From: Heliopora coerulea
Taxonomy: Eukaryota; Cnidaria; Anthozoa; Scleralcyonacea; Helioporidae
DNA: 64,000 nucleotides
Direction: 5' to 3'
Assembly (NCBI GenBank): GCA_030142905.1
Contig: JASJOG010000639.1
Location: forward strand, 1-64,000
Positions 24,531 through 35,683 of the stretch are shown here, piece by piece (position 1 is the first letter of the stretch; each line of letters starts with the position of its first letter). The notes under the pieces are model-generated. The model searched no databases and was not told where the DNA came from. It worked only from the letters and a program-made list of their open reading frames with translations. Position numbers and translations under genes: made by a program.

Positions 24531-25690
24531 ATGCTAAGTATTCATCTGGAAGTACAAGACTTTGGTGACGAAGATGAAACGATTTACGAAACCGACGAAG
24601 TAAACAAAGAAAACATGAACGAATTCTGCAGTTTTATTGCTGACCAAAAGTCGAAAAATACAATATATAAAACAAAACACGACAAGCAAACCTTGTGCAA
24701 GTTTTGCCAAAAGAAGAACGAGAAGAGGGAAGTAAAAGACGTACTTTTTCCAAGGCAAAACATCAATAAAAAAGAAAAATGGCGTATAAACCTGCAACTC
24801 TTTCGTATTTTCAACTAAGCATTCAGTGGCACCTCAACACGAAGTGTTCAAAGGTAAATTTACATATAGACGACTTTAAACTTTCCTGAGAGGTTTTAAA
24901 ATCCTGATGAAAGCATTACTGGTAGAATATGGTAAACGTCATCCTGCTCAAATCACTCTTGAAGTGAGAAAGACTGAAGCGGACAACTGTTTTGCCGAAG
25001 GATAATTTGGTAACCAAAAACAAGTAGCTCTGCAGCGAGTTACCTGGTGGCTGTTTACCTTGCATTTTTGTTTCGATCCAAAAATACATCCTAACGTCTT
25101 CAATGGGGTGACATTTCATAGCGAAAAAAATCCTGATTGAGGCTATGAAATTTTTGTGTGGAAAGCAGAGAAAGCATCCAAAGACTGCCATGGCCTCGAC
25201 AACTCTTCTAAATGACGAGTGTTCTATCCCACTTCCCAAACAGTTGACCATGAATGCTTTCAGCTTAAATACTGCAAAATGTTCAAAAATAATCGTCGTA
25301 CAGAGATGAATGAACCACAATCTTCATTCTACTTTACCAATAAACACGGGCAAAATCAAGGCGGTAATATTTCGTACAAGAAGCCTCCCTTAGGGAGGAA
25401 TGAATTCGGGAAGCTACTTTTGAAAGCTGCTCAAAACAATTCCGTTTTCAGAACTTGTACTTCAAAGCTACTCGATTCAGACGTACCTGTGATTGTGCAG
25501 CTCAGGTAAGTGGTTACCAGAACGTGAAAAGTATTAAGATTTATACTAATCGACATCCATTCAACTTCAGCGAAGAATGTAGTTTTAATACACTTCTTCG
25601 CTTAGTAAATATCCTGACAGCAAGCGAGTTCCCTTACGTTTTTTGTTCATATAAATCAGAAAGAACCAAGACAAAGCGTAGCTGCAAAAA
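24531..25690 (+). pseudogene. Decayed Crypton-type tyrosine recombinase (KIAA1958/QRICH1-like family)
   Basis: Fragments align in order with the core-binding and catalytic domains of this family. 24600-24760 gives KSKNTIYKTKHDKQTLCKF, the N-terminal SAM-like part. From about 24960 to 25290 come broken pieces resembling the family's LQRxxWWLFxLHF and VWKAE blocks, with stops between. 25219-25509 gives TEMNEPQSSFYFTNKHGQ and PLGRNEFGKLLLKAA. 25490-25560 gives SGYQNVKSIKIYTN, in which the usual Gly-His is Gly-Tyr and the Tyr of IKIY matches the nucleophile position. The His-x-x-Arg segment is damaged. The stretch is absent from copy 2, which has module A sequence instead. The family match is from memory of conserved blocks. 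Confidence 0.65.
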
Positions 25691-25739
25691 GTGAACAGTT
25701 GCCAAATACATATTCCAAGGAGCTAACTTTGAGAACTGC

Positions 25740-26390
25740 TCTGTCAAGTCATAAATTGTCCAGTTACTGAGGTGGCGAAACCCAGCCGCAGACACCAAGA
25801 AAGCCATTTCCTTTGCCGGTTTTTCGGTAACGTATCGACTCTACTATGTAGTAATACGAAGTGCCGCACTCTACACAGCACTCTAAGAAAATGGCAAAAC
25901 AATGCATGAAAACATGTGACTTGAAAACTCCTGCTTCTGACTTCTCCAAGATTTAACTAGCACTTAAACATTGAGTACTCTAACCCTAACTTTACCACGA
26001 TAGAACTAAATCAATTTTAATTGAAAAGCTTCTTTTAAAGTTACGTTGAAAAGTTAACGCGCGTATATAAATTTATAAGATGAGAGTAACTATACATCTT
26101 TAATCTTTAAAATTATCATCTTAAAACAACTGATTTACATAGAATAAGTGCGTAACTACAGACAAAAAACAAACGAGCAACTAAATTCAAAAGAAGAGTC
26201 AGCAACATTTCTTTTCTATTCCAACAAAGACGTTTCTTAATATAGTTCTAGAGACTTTAGCTTCCTGAAGTCTCAAGTGATAAGTCTGCCAAAGTATCTC
26301 GTTTTATCGCTCTGCTGAAGCTCTTCAGGTAAATATAGTTTTCTCTTCCAAGTTCTTTAATTAATATCATTGAAGGATGTCGTGTCATTC
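25740..26390. repeat. Block shared with 55750-56330; contains a TATA-like site
   Basis: The two blocks match almost base for base, ending near 26390 and 56330. Both contain gcgcgtatataaattta (TATATAA at 26064-26070; 55985-55991), which could be a promoter of the unit whose cysteine-rich exon lies at 27164. No signal-peptide exon follows: the next ATG (26079) opens only seven codons. Confidence 0.5.
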
Positions 26391-27163
26391 ACCAAATTGC
26401 TCGGAACTGAGGCTATATACATGGGTGTGAGCTTTCTAATCAACAGTAATACCTACAAGTAATTAAGACATACCAGACAGCGTGGGAGTTAAGAAATTTC
26501 CACTTACACTTCTCCTCCACCTCATTCGAGAAATCCTCTCTACCGTCGTGCTGTGTTCGCAATTCATAGCGACTTGCCGGTTGATTGCCAGTACATATCT
26601 CAACAACATTACCAACTCTTAAGCCTGGTAACCATCGCTCCGCTATTTGACTCCATCAACCTCTCTGCTTTAAACATTTCACTCACCATCACACGGTTAC
26701 GAGTTCGATAGCTTTCAACAATTCAGAAAATTCTTACGCGTGGTGTCACAACCTGAATATATTAGGAATACTACTCTCCTGATGTTTTCAAGTGTCCCCT
26801 TTTTAGTGGAATTTACTCTTTTCTTCTAACAAACACATAATTTACAGCGAAGATGTACCAAAAAATCGACTATTTGAGAGTACTGTTAACGTATGATAAA
26901 GTGCCCCTCAAAGCTTATACCCCATGATTAATCTTGTTGTCACAATATTCCTATGAGTTTGTAAGCTTGAGATCAGATACATTCCTATATGTAAGATTTG
27001 TATTCTATTTCAGTTCTCCTTCACTTAATTTTGGTAAATTTACTCGAAAAACCCTGTTAACTTCGCATCAAAACTAATTGGCTGTGGTAGATCGTTACAG
27101 AACTAACGGTTTACGCGTTCTAGAGAATTTAGAAAATTACTACATATTTCGTTACGTTTACAG

Positions 27164-27393
27164 GATTCATCAGGAGGTGCTGTCGATTTGTTACTACTCG
27201 TAAATGCCGCTACTACAAACTTTGCCGACGAGTGTGTCATAGAAAACATCGCTGTTATCGTCACTTGGTCGGGCTACGATGCAGATATTACACAGTCTGC
27301 CCCACGAAATGTTATAGACGATACCACAGCAGGCCATTCCGTTCACTTAAGTGCTATCGACATCGATTTGTTTTTTTTCTCTCAATATCATAG
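27164..27393 (+). CDS. Diverged cysteine-rich exon, open frame, upstream exons not found
   Basis: The acceptor gttacgtttacag ends at 27163. In the same phase as the other mature exons the frame is open for 75 codons to TAG at 27391. It contains 10 Cys, many Arg and Lys, and no Asp or Glu. YKLCRRVCHRKHRCYRH aligns with YRICRRVCYRKRICKYK of gene 2p and a VCPTKC motif aligns with TCPVKC. Divergence from gene 2p is large, yet the frame and Cys pattern are kept, which argues that this frame is the coding one. I could not find a signal exon or acidic exons between 25.7 and 27.1 kb, so it may be an orphan exon or a pseudogene. Confidence 0.6.
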
Positions 27394-27939
27394 ATTACAC
27401 CAACCACATTATTTATTAGTCTGATGTAGACATAGTACTTATAAGTAGCGTATTCAACTGCGCTGGAATTGTGTGCGAGCTCTTACCGACACAACACGTT
27501 TGTACCTGCGCCAAAACCTTTAGCAAGGACACGTTTAGGGAAAGATGCATCTTAAATAATCCACGGACTTGTAAACTTACACGAACTTGATTAACTTGCC
27601 TGTCTCGCAACACTACACTGCAATCAATTCTACTTCATATTTATTAAAGCTTTGTTTACTTCTATTTGTTTAGTTTCGTTTCAATTAAGCTTTCAACAGT
27701 TTTTTAAAACAATTTTATCATCAGCATTATGAACATTCCCCTTTCAAATTTCGTTAAAATTTTAATGAACACAGGATTTTTGTTTAGTAAAATGCAATGT
27801 ATACCAAGTTCAATAACAATATGGCGACACATATGCAATATTTTGGAGTAGTCTTAATGAATTAAAAGATGGGTACATCTTTTTAATTCAGAGGATCTGT
27901 ATTTGATAATATTTATTTGATCGATCGGTCGAGTGATCG

Positions 27940-28085
27940 ATTGATGGACTCACTGACTGATTGATTGAATGATTGATTGACTGATTGACTGATTGATTGA
28001 CTGATTGACTGATTGATTGACTGATTGACTGATTGATTGACTGATTGACTGATTGATTGACTGATTGACTGATGAATTGACTGAT
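27940..28085. repeat. GATT/GACT satellite with a 20-bp higher-order unit
   Basis: From about 27955 the unit gattgattgactgattgact repeats about five times with almost no variation, inside a four-base GATT background. It is the most regular of the GATT tracts in unit tails. Confidence 0.9.
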
Positions 28086-28099
28086 CAGCGGTGTTTTCG

Positions 28100-30720
28100 A
28101 CTTAACAAACTGTTAAATCAAATCAACGCGAATCCAAATAGTCGACATATCAGATCAAGTCGCGTGAGCCCAAATCAAAACTCACTTTTACCCAACAACT
28201 CAACAGTGACTTGTCAGTGGACACTGAATGTGACAACAACTTAAGGCGTATCAACATTATTTTCCTACCACAACAGTACAAGAACTCCTACTTGGACAGT
28301 CAAACTCAGTACAATATTGGCAGGTACTGGGTCAAACCATTTACCCATTTTTATCTCTACATACGTTGAAAACAATGTCTAAAACATCTCATTGAATATC
28401 AAGTAATGACTTGTTGCGCATCATCTGCAAAAGTATTTTTCAGATCCAAATTTGAAAACTTGGTCGGCAGTCCGATATTAAAAGAACTTAAGGCTGACAA
28501 AAACTAACTCAAAATACCAAGGGGGGGGTTTTCAGTGCTAGAGACGTCATGGATAAATAGATATACACTTGCGACCAAAAAGGCATAACAACGTTATTTG
28601 GACCGACCACATCTTTTGTAGCAGTAGCTTAATGAAGTTAGACTGCCAAAACTCGGTTACTTTCTCTTCACTAAGACATGTTATGTAACACATGTTATCT
28701 TTGAAGATTAAAACAATTAAAAACAAGTTATGAAACACCGTTGCTGTTCTTTATGACTACGAGGAGACCCATGGCCACAAATTGTTGACCATATAGCTGA
28801 CAATTACGCTCATTCGTGCCTTAACAAACAATTTTAAGATGGCGCCTTGACATAAATATGATAAGGTGAAATTCGCAAGACATATTTATTATTATATAGT
28901 ATCATTCAAAATTTCCATAGATGCAAGTCTACAGAATTAGAAAATAACACAACCATTCACTATTCATCACTGTAAATTCTGTCACATTTCCTCAAGGCTA
29001 AATAGGTTACCAACACCCTCATAATCATACTTCTTCCCCTAGGGATGCAAATTAGCTAAATGCCCAACATTTAGCGAGGTATGCTTCTCTGAATCACGAA
29101 TTTGGCTAAGTCTGGTTGCTATGTTGAGCCGGTGCACGTTTGAATGAAGTTGGAACGGTCCATAGTTTGTTTTGTATTTGTTTTGACTGCATTTCCAAAT
29201 CTTCAAATAGGTTCCTTCACTTCTTCAAATGTGTGCTTTTCCTACATCGGAATACATGTAAAGTAATCCATCAAGCCACATAACGACTACCGAATTTGGC
29301 GTAAACAAGCAAAACATCCACAATAATAATTGCTGTTTTGTGTTAAGATTTACCAAGAAAAAGGCTTTTGATAAGAAATTTCTTTAATTTGGCTTCTTTT
29401 TAACATCGCCTTGTAATATCAAGATGTCTGATGTTTTATCAACTGGGCCACTAAATTTTGATTTCAACTTGAATTTTTCCACCCAAAGCCTATCCTTCGC
29501 ATGCTCCTCATGGTCAATAAAGCGTTCAAAAATCGGCCCAGCACGTCAAACCCCTAACTGACCTCAATTTCTGACCACGACGACAAGACTACAATTTAAC
29601 TGAAAATTTTCAACATGGTCCATCACCTCTTCATAAGAGGAACTAAAATTACAGGTTTTATAACCGAGATGGAGGTCCTCACAGGAAAGTATTTCCTAGA
29701 CATCTTCGTATACTGTGAAATGTATTCTTCTACACATCCTGGAAATTCGCAAATTCGAATTTTTTCAATGTACGGATACTTATGATTTCTTCTTAAATAC
29801 CACCAAAAATTAACCACGAAAATTTCTTCCCAAAACCGACTTGAAAATAGCTACCAGTCAACATCTACAAAACATTCGCTTACCACACCACTCAATTTAC
29901 GCTTCCACAAAAACTCTTATCACGACAATCAAACTCGACTAAATATTCCTACATACTAGTTCAATTAAAACGCCCGGAAACATCTGAAAAACATCCAAAA
30001 CATTTTACCATATAATAAGTCTTCGGTTATTGTTCACCAAGTAAACTAGCACTATTCTCATCAAAAACTCCATACGCATTTCAAATAGCCTCATTCCGTC
30101 TTCCTGTCCTGGTTAAAACGCCGAACGTTCAAAACTTGTTCGACAGTCAGATATTAATAGAGCTAAAAGGTAAACCGAAAACTTAGTCAATATGTTTTTT
30201 ACAGTGTGATGAAAACGTTGTGGATTAACAATTTTAAACTGATGAGCAGAAAGGAATCCCAACGTCATTTCGACAGACGGTATCTTTAGTGGGGGTAGCA
30301 TAATAGTGTTAGACAACCAAAACATGATTCATTTCTCTTGATTTATATTGGTAATCTGATACAATCCGGGACGTAGATAGTGGGGTTGAGGTGGTGGTGT
30401 CGTACACCCTCAAAAGATGGATAACAAGATAAAAAGTGATGTGAAAATTATAACAGTCGGAAAAAATAAAAAATTGTTAAAGAAGCTAAAACCAAAGAAG
30501 CTAAAACCAAAGAAGCTAAAACCAAAGAACGCTGCAGCCGGATGTAAAAGAAAACCCGACACCATTGTACTAATTCTTGTTAAAAATCGTCGAAATCTGT
30601 AAGAAGTGGGATTTTTTCCTGGCTGCTGTAACAAGGTGTCAAAATTTTATCGAAGGCAAGGAAGATTTTCGAGTCGCGCCTCTTTAGGACTCCATTTAGC
30701 AAAATCAAGCACTTAAGTAA
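28100..30720. other. Unit tail and body without recognised gene
   Basis: 28540-28740 matches 17040-17250. 29600-30720 resembles modules at 22300 and 51400. The stretch 28760-29590 has no match I noticed in the window. No gene, RNA or element is recognised here apart from the short repeat at 30479-30528. Confidence 0.5.
30479..30528 (+). repeat. 15-bp tandem repeat, three copies
   Basis: The unit aaagaagctaaaacc is repeated three times and would read Lys-Leu-Lys-Pro-Lys in a 61-codon frame (30417-30602). Module B copies at about 23020 and 52290 have a single unit, so the repeat is a local expansion. Coding is not supported by the other copies. Confidence 0.8.
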
Positions 30721-32000
30721 CTATAGTAAAAATGATCTAGTAAACACTTTCAAGTTAATGTAGCCCAGTAATACCAAAATCGATTCATGATGTGCTCATT
30801 TTTGAACTTTTCAAATACACTGAAGCTCAACGTTTATTTTAATGCTAATATGAACTGCTGAAAATATCAATTATATAATCCTTGACGTAATTTGTTGGAC
30901 AAAACATACCTTTAATATTTGAATATTTTTATAACTTTGATTTGTAAATTCTAATGGCTTTATTTCAAACCTTATAATGGTATTTTGTTAAATGAGTATT
31001 TCATAGCACCAAAAACCCTGTTCAAACAACTGACGATATTAAGGATACGTCTTTGTAAAGGAACACATCATTCTTTAAAACCTTAAGCAGACAATGATAC
31101 CTGGAGGATTAAGCATCCATAATATACAAATTAAATGTCAGGCGATTTTCCATGTCCAAAACCAGCTAAATAACTACCATAGCCCCCTCTCCCAGCTATA
31201 AAGGTATCGCTACGTCACTACATGTAACACGTACTATCTTTTAGATAGAGAGAAAGTAGTCTAAAAGTTTTATCAAACAATGTTCCTTTGCTTGATTAGT
31301 GCCAGGAGAACAAGATAAGATTAAAGTCTAAACAAAAAAATACTGGACATGGGCCGTTAACTCTACACTAAGTTCCATTTATAAGAGGGATTTTGCTTAT
31401 GATTCGCTGTAGTTTGTCCTCGACGTTCTTCTCAGTTCAACACATACTCCAACATGTCAATCGCAAAGTGCAAAGTCGCAATTGTCAACAACCTTTAAGA
31501 AGAACCACAAATAGACTTATTATCCAAGACTGCATGGAGGTTCTATCGAGAAAGCATTTCCCGGAGGTTTGAGAGAAAATAGTTTAAAAGTTTTATCAAA
31601 CAATGTTGCTTTTCTTGATTAGTGCCAGGAGAACAAGATAAGGTTAAAGCCTGAACAAAAAAGAAACTACAGATGGGCCGGTGATGAGCTACAGCCGGTC
31701 AACGATCTTGTGTTGCACCTAGCAAACGACGTCGTGCTAAACTTGTTCTTCAAAATGATAAACATTAACGATTTTAAATGACAAAAAAGTACGAAAAAGT
31801 CAAGTAAACCAGGAGATGTACAGCCTTGACAGTGTTATGCAGCTAATGATGAGCTACCTCCGAGATGAACTTCACGAGCAAGGTTGTGTTGCGATTACAG
31901 CTCCGTGTAGTTAACTGATTAAAGTTACCTTGGTCATATGTGGGAAGAGTGTTATCCTGTTCGAGTTTACCAAGCACCGCAGCTTTTCTTCCAGTACCAG

Positions 32001-32286
32001 CCAGAGGCGTAGGAAGTTCTTCAGAAGTGGGGGGGGGGAGCAAAAACTGGACAACTGGTAGCCGAGCAATCGGCGACATTTTTCCAGTCCAAATACAGAG
32101 CCAAATATAGAATGACATGCACGTGTTTTAAGTTTTAGAAGTACTATATAGCTCATAAAATTTGTGCAGAATGTTTTAAACGTTCACTGTGCCAAAACGT
32201 AAGGGGGCAAATACATATGTTTACCCCCCACTTTGAATAGTGGGAGGTCAATCGGCCCCCTTGACCCCCACTTCCTACGCCTCTGC
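32001..32286. mobile_element. Non-autonomous terminal-inverted-repeat element, copy 2 only
   Basis: The left end ccagaggcgtaggaagt (32001-32017) is matched by the inverted end acttcctacgcctctg (32271-32286). Copy 1 at about 1650 is uninterrupted (tactagctccgg). The flanks read cag and ctag, so a short four-base target duplication (CYAG) is possible. The interior has a run of ten G (near 32029-32038) and a C-rich counterpart near the right end. No transposase is encoded. Confidence 0.8.
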
Positions 32287-33214
32287 TAGCTCCGGTTTCC
32301 TCCGAGGACCCATGAGAGGTGCTCTTAACTGGAAAAAGCAGCAGCTAAGGTAGTTGATAGGGTTATCCGGTATAAATTAAGACACTTTACTTTGTTTTAC
32401 CTTTTTATGGACTCTTTATCAAATAGGTTCCAGAGGGTAAAATTAGCTGATGGTTGTTACTCAGAATGGGTCTAGTGTACCATATGGTAATAAGTTATAT
32501 CTTTAATGAATGGTTATTACGATAAATGATTTGGTTATTAACAATGCCAGCTTATACAAGTTTGTAGCCGATTTTACGGCTTCAGAAGTTGTTTACAAAC
32601 AATAACCAGAGGAATAACCGAAGGAATTTCTCGAGGTAAAAGTAGACGATATAAGCCTCCAAGTAGTTGTTTTTGTGGAAATTGTGTGAAGTTACTGGGT
32701 TTAACAATTAGCAGAAGTCTAACTTGGTACGCAGATGTCTGTGAATTAGTGGAGATAACGTCTGAAAGAGAATGCTTCCTCGTCCAGCTTAAAATGGCTA
32801 AAGTAGAATTACAAGGCTTAGTGTTAACCAAATAATAAATAAGAGCTCAATATACGGTCGCAGCTCTTAGATTTATTATTTCATTAAAATTTCCACCAGC
32901 TAAAAAATTGGCAAACGTGAAGATTTAGTGTTATTCAATGTAATACATATTAGATCTGTTTTGGATTATGCGGTCCAATACTGCCTGTAAGCAACCCTAT
33001 TTTGCTCGTCTAATAAGGTCTTCTATAAGACCACCAGTTCCCTATTATTCCATCCTCCATCCACTATCATTGTTTGACCCAGTCGTGTGAAATGTCAAAG
33101 AGGGATGATAACATATCTTCAAAGCCTTGACCATCTCTATGAATCGGAAGGATTAACTCTTTCCCGACGGGATAAGGCTTCTATCATGTTATGGTTGGCT
33201 GCCGTGACTTATCT

Positions 33215-33320
33215 GAAAGACGTCTAACATTTTGGGCAAAGGCCCTTAGCCAGAGAAAGAACACGTTTCTTTCTCTGACGAAGAGCCTTTGCTCGAAACG
33301 TTGGAATTCCTTGAGATTAG
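33215..33320. mobile_element. Inverted pair of PLE 3' tails, copy 2
   Basis: Counterpart of 2555-2650, with the same palindrome and the core ctgacga, GAGC/GCTC hairpin and GAAAC in the right half. Confidence 0.55.
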
Positions 33321-34104
33321 TCACGGCAGTTATTAACTCTTGAACGTTCTACCTTATTTAACACCGTCTGCGCAATACCCTATTTTTATATCGTTGTGTC
33401 ATTTTACCCGGGTTAAAGGCGGACGATTTTACTCGTCAAGGACACAGCTCCCGCAGTCTAAGTGTCAAGCAATGTATCAATTGTTGAAGATATCACTATG
33501 TTGTAACAAAACGTTCCCATGCATGTTTAAGGATGTCCGCTGTTCTTTTCAAGTATCTATTGCTTTTAATGACCTTGTTTTCAGTGATCTCAGACTTCCC
33601 TGGAGTAGTCCATATGCGATGAACTTGTCTAATCATCGAGAATCTCAAAAAAAGCAAAGCTATAAGAGTTAGGTATATGCATAGGAATTTTGCCTAAATG
33701 GGAGATCGCTTTAGCCGGTAATGCAAAGATTCGGCAAAGAAAAAATTATTTGGTTGGTAATCTGGCGAAATATATTCTTTTGCTCGGTAAAGCATACTAT
33801 ATAGGTCGTGATGTAATGTACATGACCGCTTATGCAACAGGGGGAAGCTATCTGATGCTAAGTTCTTTATTAAGTATCGATACAACTATTTTCTGGCATG
33901 GCCATCACTAGTTTATATCGTAACGCTCAACCTTTTCCTGGCGGGATAAGACTAGTCTCCATTTACTCTGACTAAAGACGATTTAGTCGCAAGACGATTC
34001 TAGTCGTCAAGGAGAGAAATCCCGCCGTCAAAATGCTCTTAAACAATGCAACAATTGTTAAAGATATGACTATGTTATGAGAGACATGAACGATGGTCAA
34101 GCCC

Positions 34105-34290
34105 CATACTCAGAAAAACGATTTCTAAGCCCCAGACGGGGATCGAACAAGCAACCTTCTGATGACCGGTAAGACGCTCTACTAGCTACTATGGGAGCTC
34201 AATGGTTAGAGCGTTTCACCGGTCATCAGAAGGTTGTGGGTTCGATCTCCGTCTGGGGCTCAGAAATCGTTTTCTGAGGATAGAGCTTGA
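34105..34290. repeat. Inverted tRNA-like pair, copy 2
   Basis: Counterpart of 3455-3620. The right arm here is the better tRNA-like copy: agctcaatggttagagcg serves as the A box and gggttcgatctcc as the B box, with caccggtcatcagaaggt between them. Confidence 0.6.
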
Positions 34291-35330
34291 CAAACGTTCA
34301 TCTCTCATTCAAGATGGTTAATTATTCATTTAGCAGACGTAATACTTAAAAATTGCCTCGACAGTTTTAACGAATTTGTGCAGTGGTATCTTATCAAGGA
34401 CACTTTTAGCAAAATATGGATTGTGGATAACACTGGCAGGCTAAACATAAGTAAATATCATTGAATCTGTGATCTACTCTGCAATCAATTTTAATTCATA
34501 TTTCTTGAAGCTTTATTGTATCCTGTGTAGTTCTGTTTCAATTAAGTCTTCAATAATATTTGAAGTAATGTTTCAAACACGAGTTGGTGTTTTTCCTCCG
34601 ATTTCTAGATACCGAGAAACAAGTTGAGGCTAACCCAAGACTCTTAAACGAGTTTCGAGGTATCTAGAAATCAGAGGAAGAATACTAAACGACTGTTTGA
34701 AATTGCTTCTCAAACAAACCAGTACTTTAGGCGAAAGTCCAGCCGAAAGTTGGAAAAATGCAGCTGTAATCTTCCTCCATATTCTAAATACTGATTATTT
34801 GGTTTTCTAGATTAGTACCAGGAGAACAGGATAAGGCTGAAATTTAGCAAGTTTAAAACTGAAATTCGATCATAAAACTTGACTGTAGAAAACTACGATT
34901 AAGGACTTAATAACGGAGAGCGAAAACGGTACGGGAAGTTTTAATGGTATCCAGAAGTGCTGAAGAAACGTGCTTGATGTTTTTGAACGGACCAAGCGGT
35001 GAAGGGGCAAGATCTGTGCGAAACAAAAGCCAAGGACGAATGCTTTCCCGTTAGGACCCAGCAAATTTGGTTAACAAATCTATATACGGCTTTTCGTTCA
35101 TATTAATGTTACATTAATATCATTCTTAAAAGAGATATTTCCATTTTGACATAGTTGATTCAGACTTAAATTCACAGAATATTGCTCTCATGAGCTTCCC
35201 TCTATTTTCAAAGGTACGTTTACAGGAATTAAATCTTTCCTCTTCGACATGTTTCACCGTGACGAGTAAAATGGTCTGATATTGGCCAGAGTAAAATTGT
35301 CTACCGTTTAGCTCCGGTCGACACAGAAAC

Positions 35331-35683
35331 GTCACCACTGAGGATAGGTAACCGTGTGGAGACTGGAACTCGAAAATTAAGTATTTTATTCTCCTGATAT
35401 CTGTTTGGAAAATAAACCTTTGAAGGTAAGGTTATAATGTCGCCAGGGCTAATATGTCAACCGTTAGGATTAGGGTTAGGGTTAGGGTTAGTAATAAGAC
35501 CCTAGCCCAAATGTTAACCCTAATCCTAATCCTAACCCTAACCAAAACAATCAGGATAATTCCGAATTTTAGGACCATTAATATTTCAGGATAATCCTAA
35601 ATTTTAGGTAAGAGGATATCAGATAAGTAAAATACTTAATTTCTGGTTCCTGTCTCCACACGGTTACCTCCTTTCAGAGGTTA
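35331..35683. mobile_element. Foldback element with TTAGGG repeats, copy 2
   Basis: The terminal inverted repeats start at aggtaaccgtgtggagac (near 35347) and end with the reverse complement near 35668. The centre (35463-35545) has four successive ttagg(g/a)-type units, then taaccctaatcctaatcctaac-type units in the opposite direction. Telomere repeats carried inside a mobile foldback element explain them better than a chromosome-end fusion. Confidence 0.78.

Larger units (their letters stand above)
1..26390. repeat. Segmental tandem duplication, copy 1
   Basis: The sequence from base 1 matches that from 30724 onward in the same order and orientation. In the first 105 bases I count three differences. 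Matching landmarks include 668 with 31398, the telomere-like foldback element (6015 with 35331), the gene pair (8766-16029 with 38357-46447), the relic exon (19322 with 49617) and the block at 25760-26390 with that at 55760-56330. Similarity stops near 26390. The left end lies outside the window. The spacing between copies shifts from about 30.7 to 29.3 kb because of insertions and deletions listed separately. Confidence 0.93.
30724..33910. repeat. Module A, copy 2
   Basis: Counterpart of 1-3240, with the same landmarks and the same absence of a recognisable gene. It differs by the insertion at 32001-32286 and a shorter block near 31570, where the sequence corresponding to about 850-1330 is missing or rearranged. 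Confidence 0.75.

Noticed and set aside
27955..28085. Regularly spaced short repeats resembling a CRISPR array
   Set aside because: It is a pure tandem of 4- and 20-bp units with no unique spacers, in eukaryotic DNA.
30417..30602. Lys-Leu-Lys-Pro repeat protein of 61 codons
   Set aside because: The other module B copies (near 23020 and 52290) lack the repeat and the frame; no splice or signal context.
35463..35545. TTAGGG/CCCTAA head-to-head array as a chromosome-end fusion
   Set aside because: It lies inside a small foldback element with matching inverted ends, and the same element is in both duplication copies.
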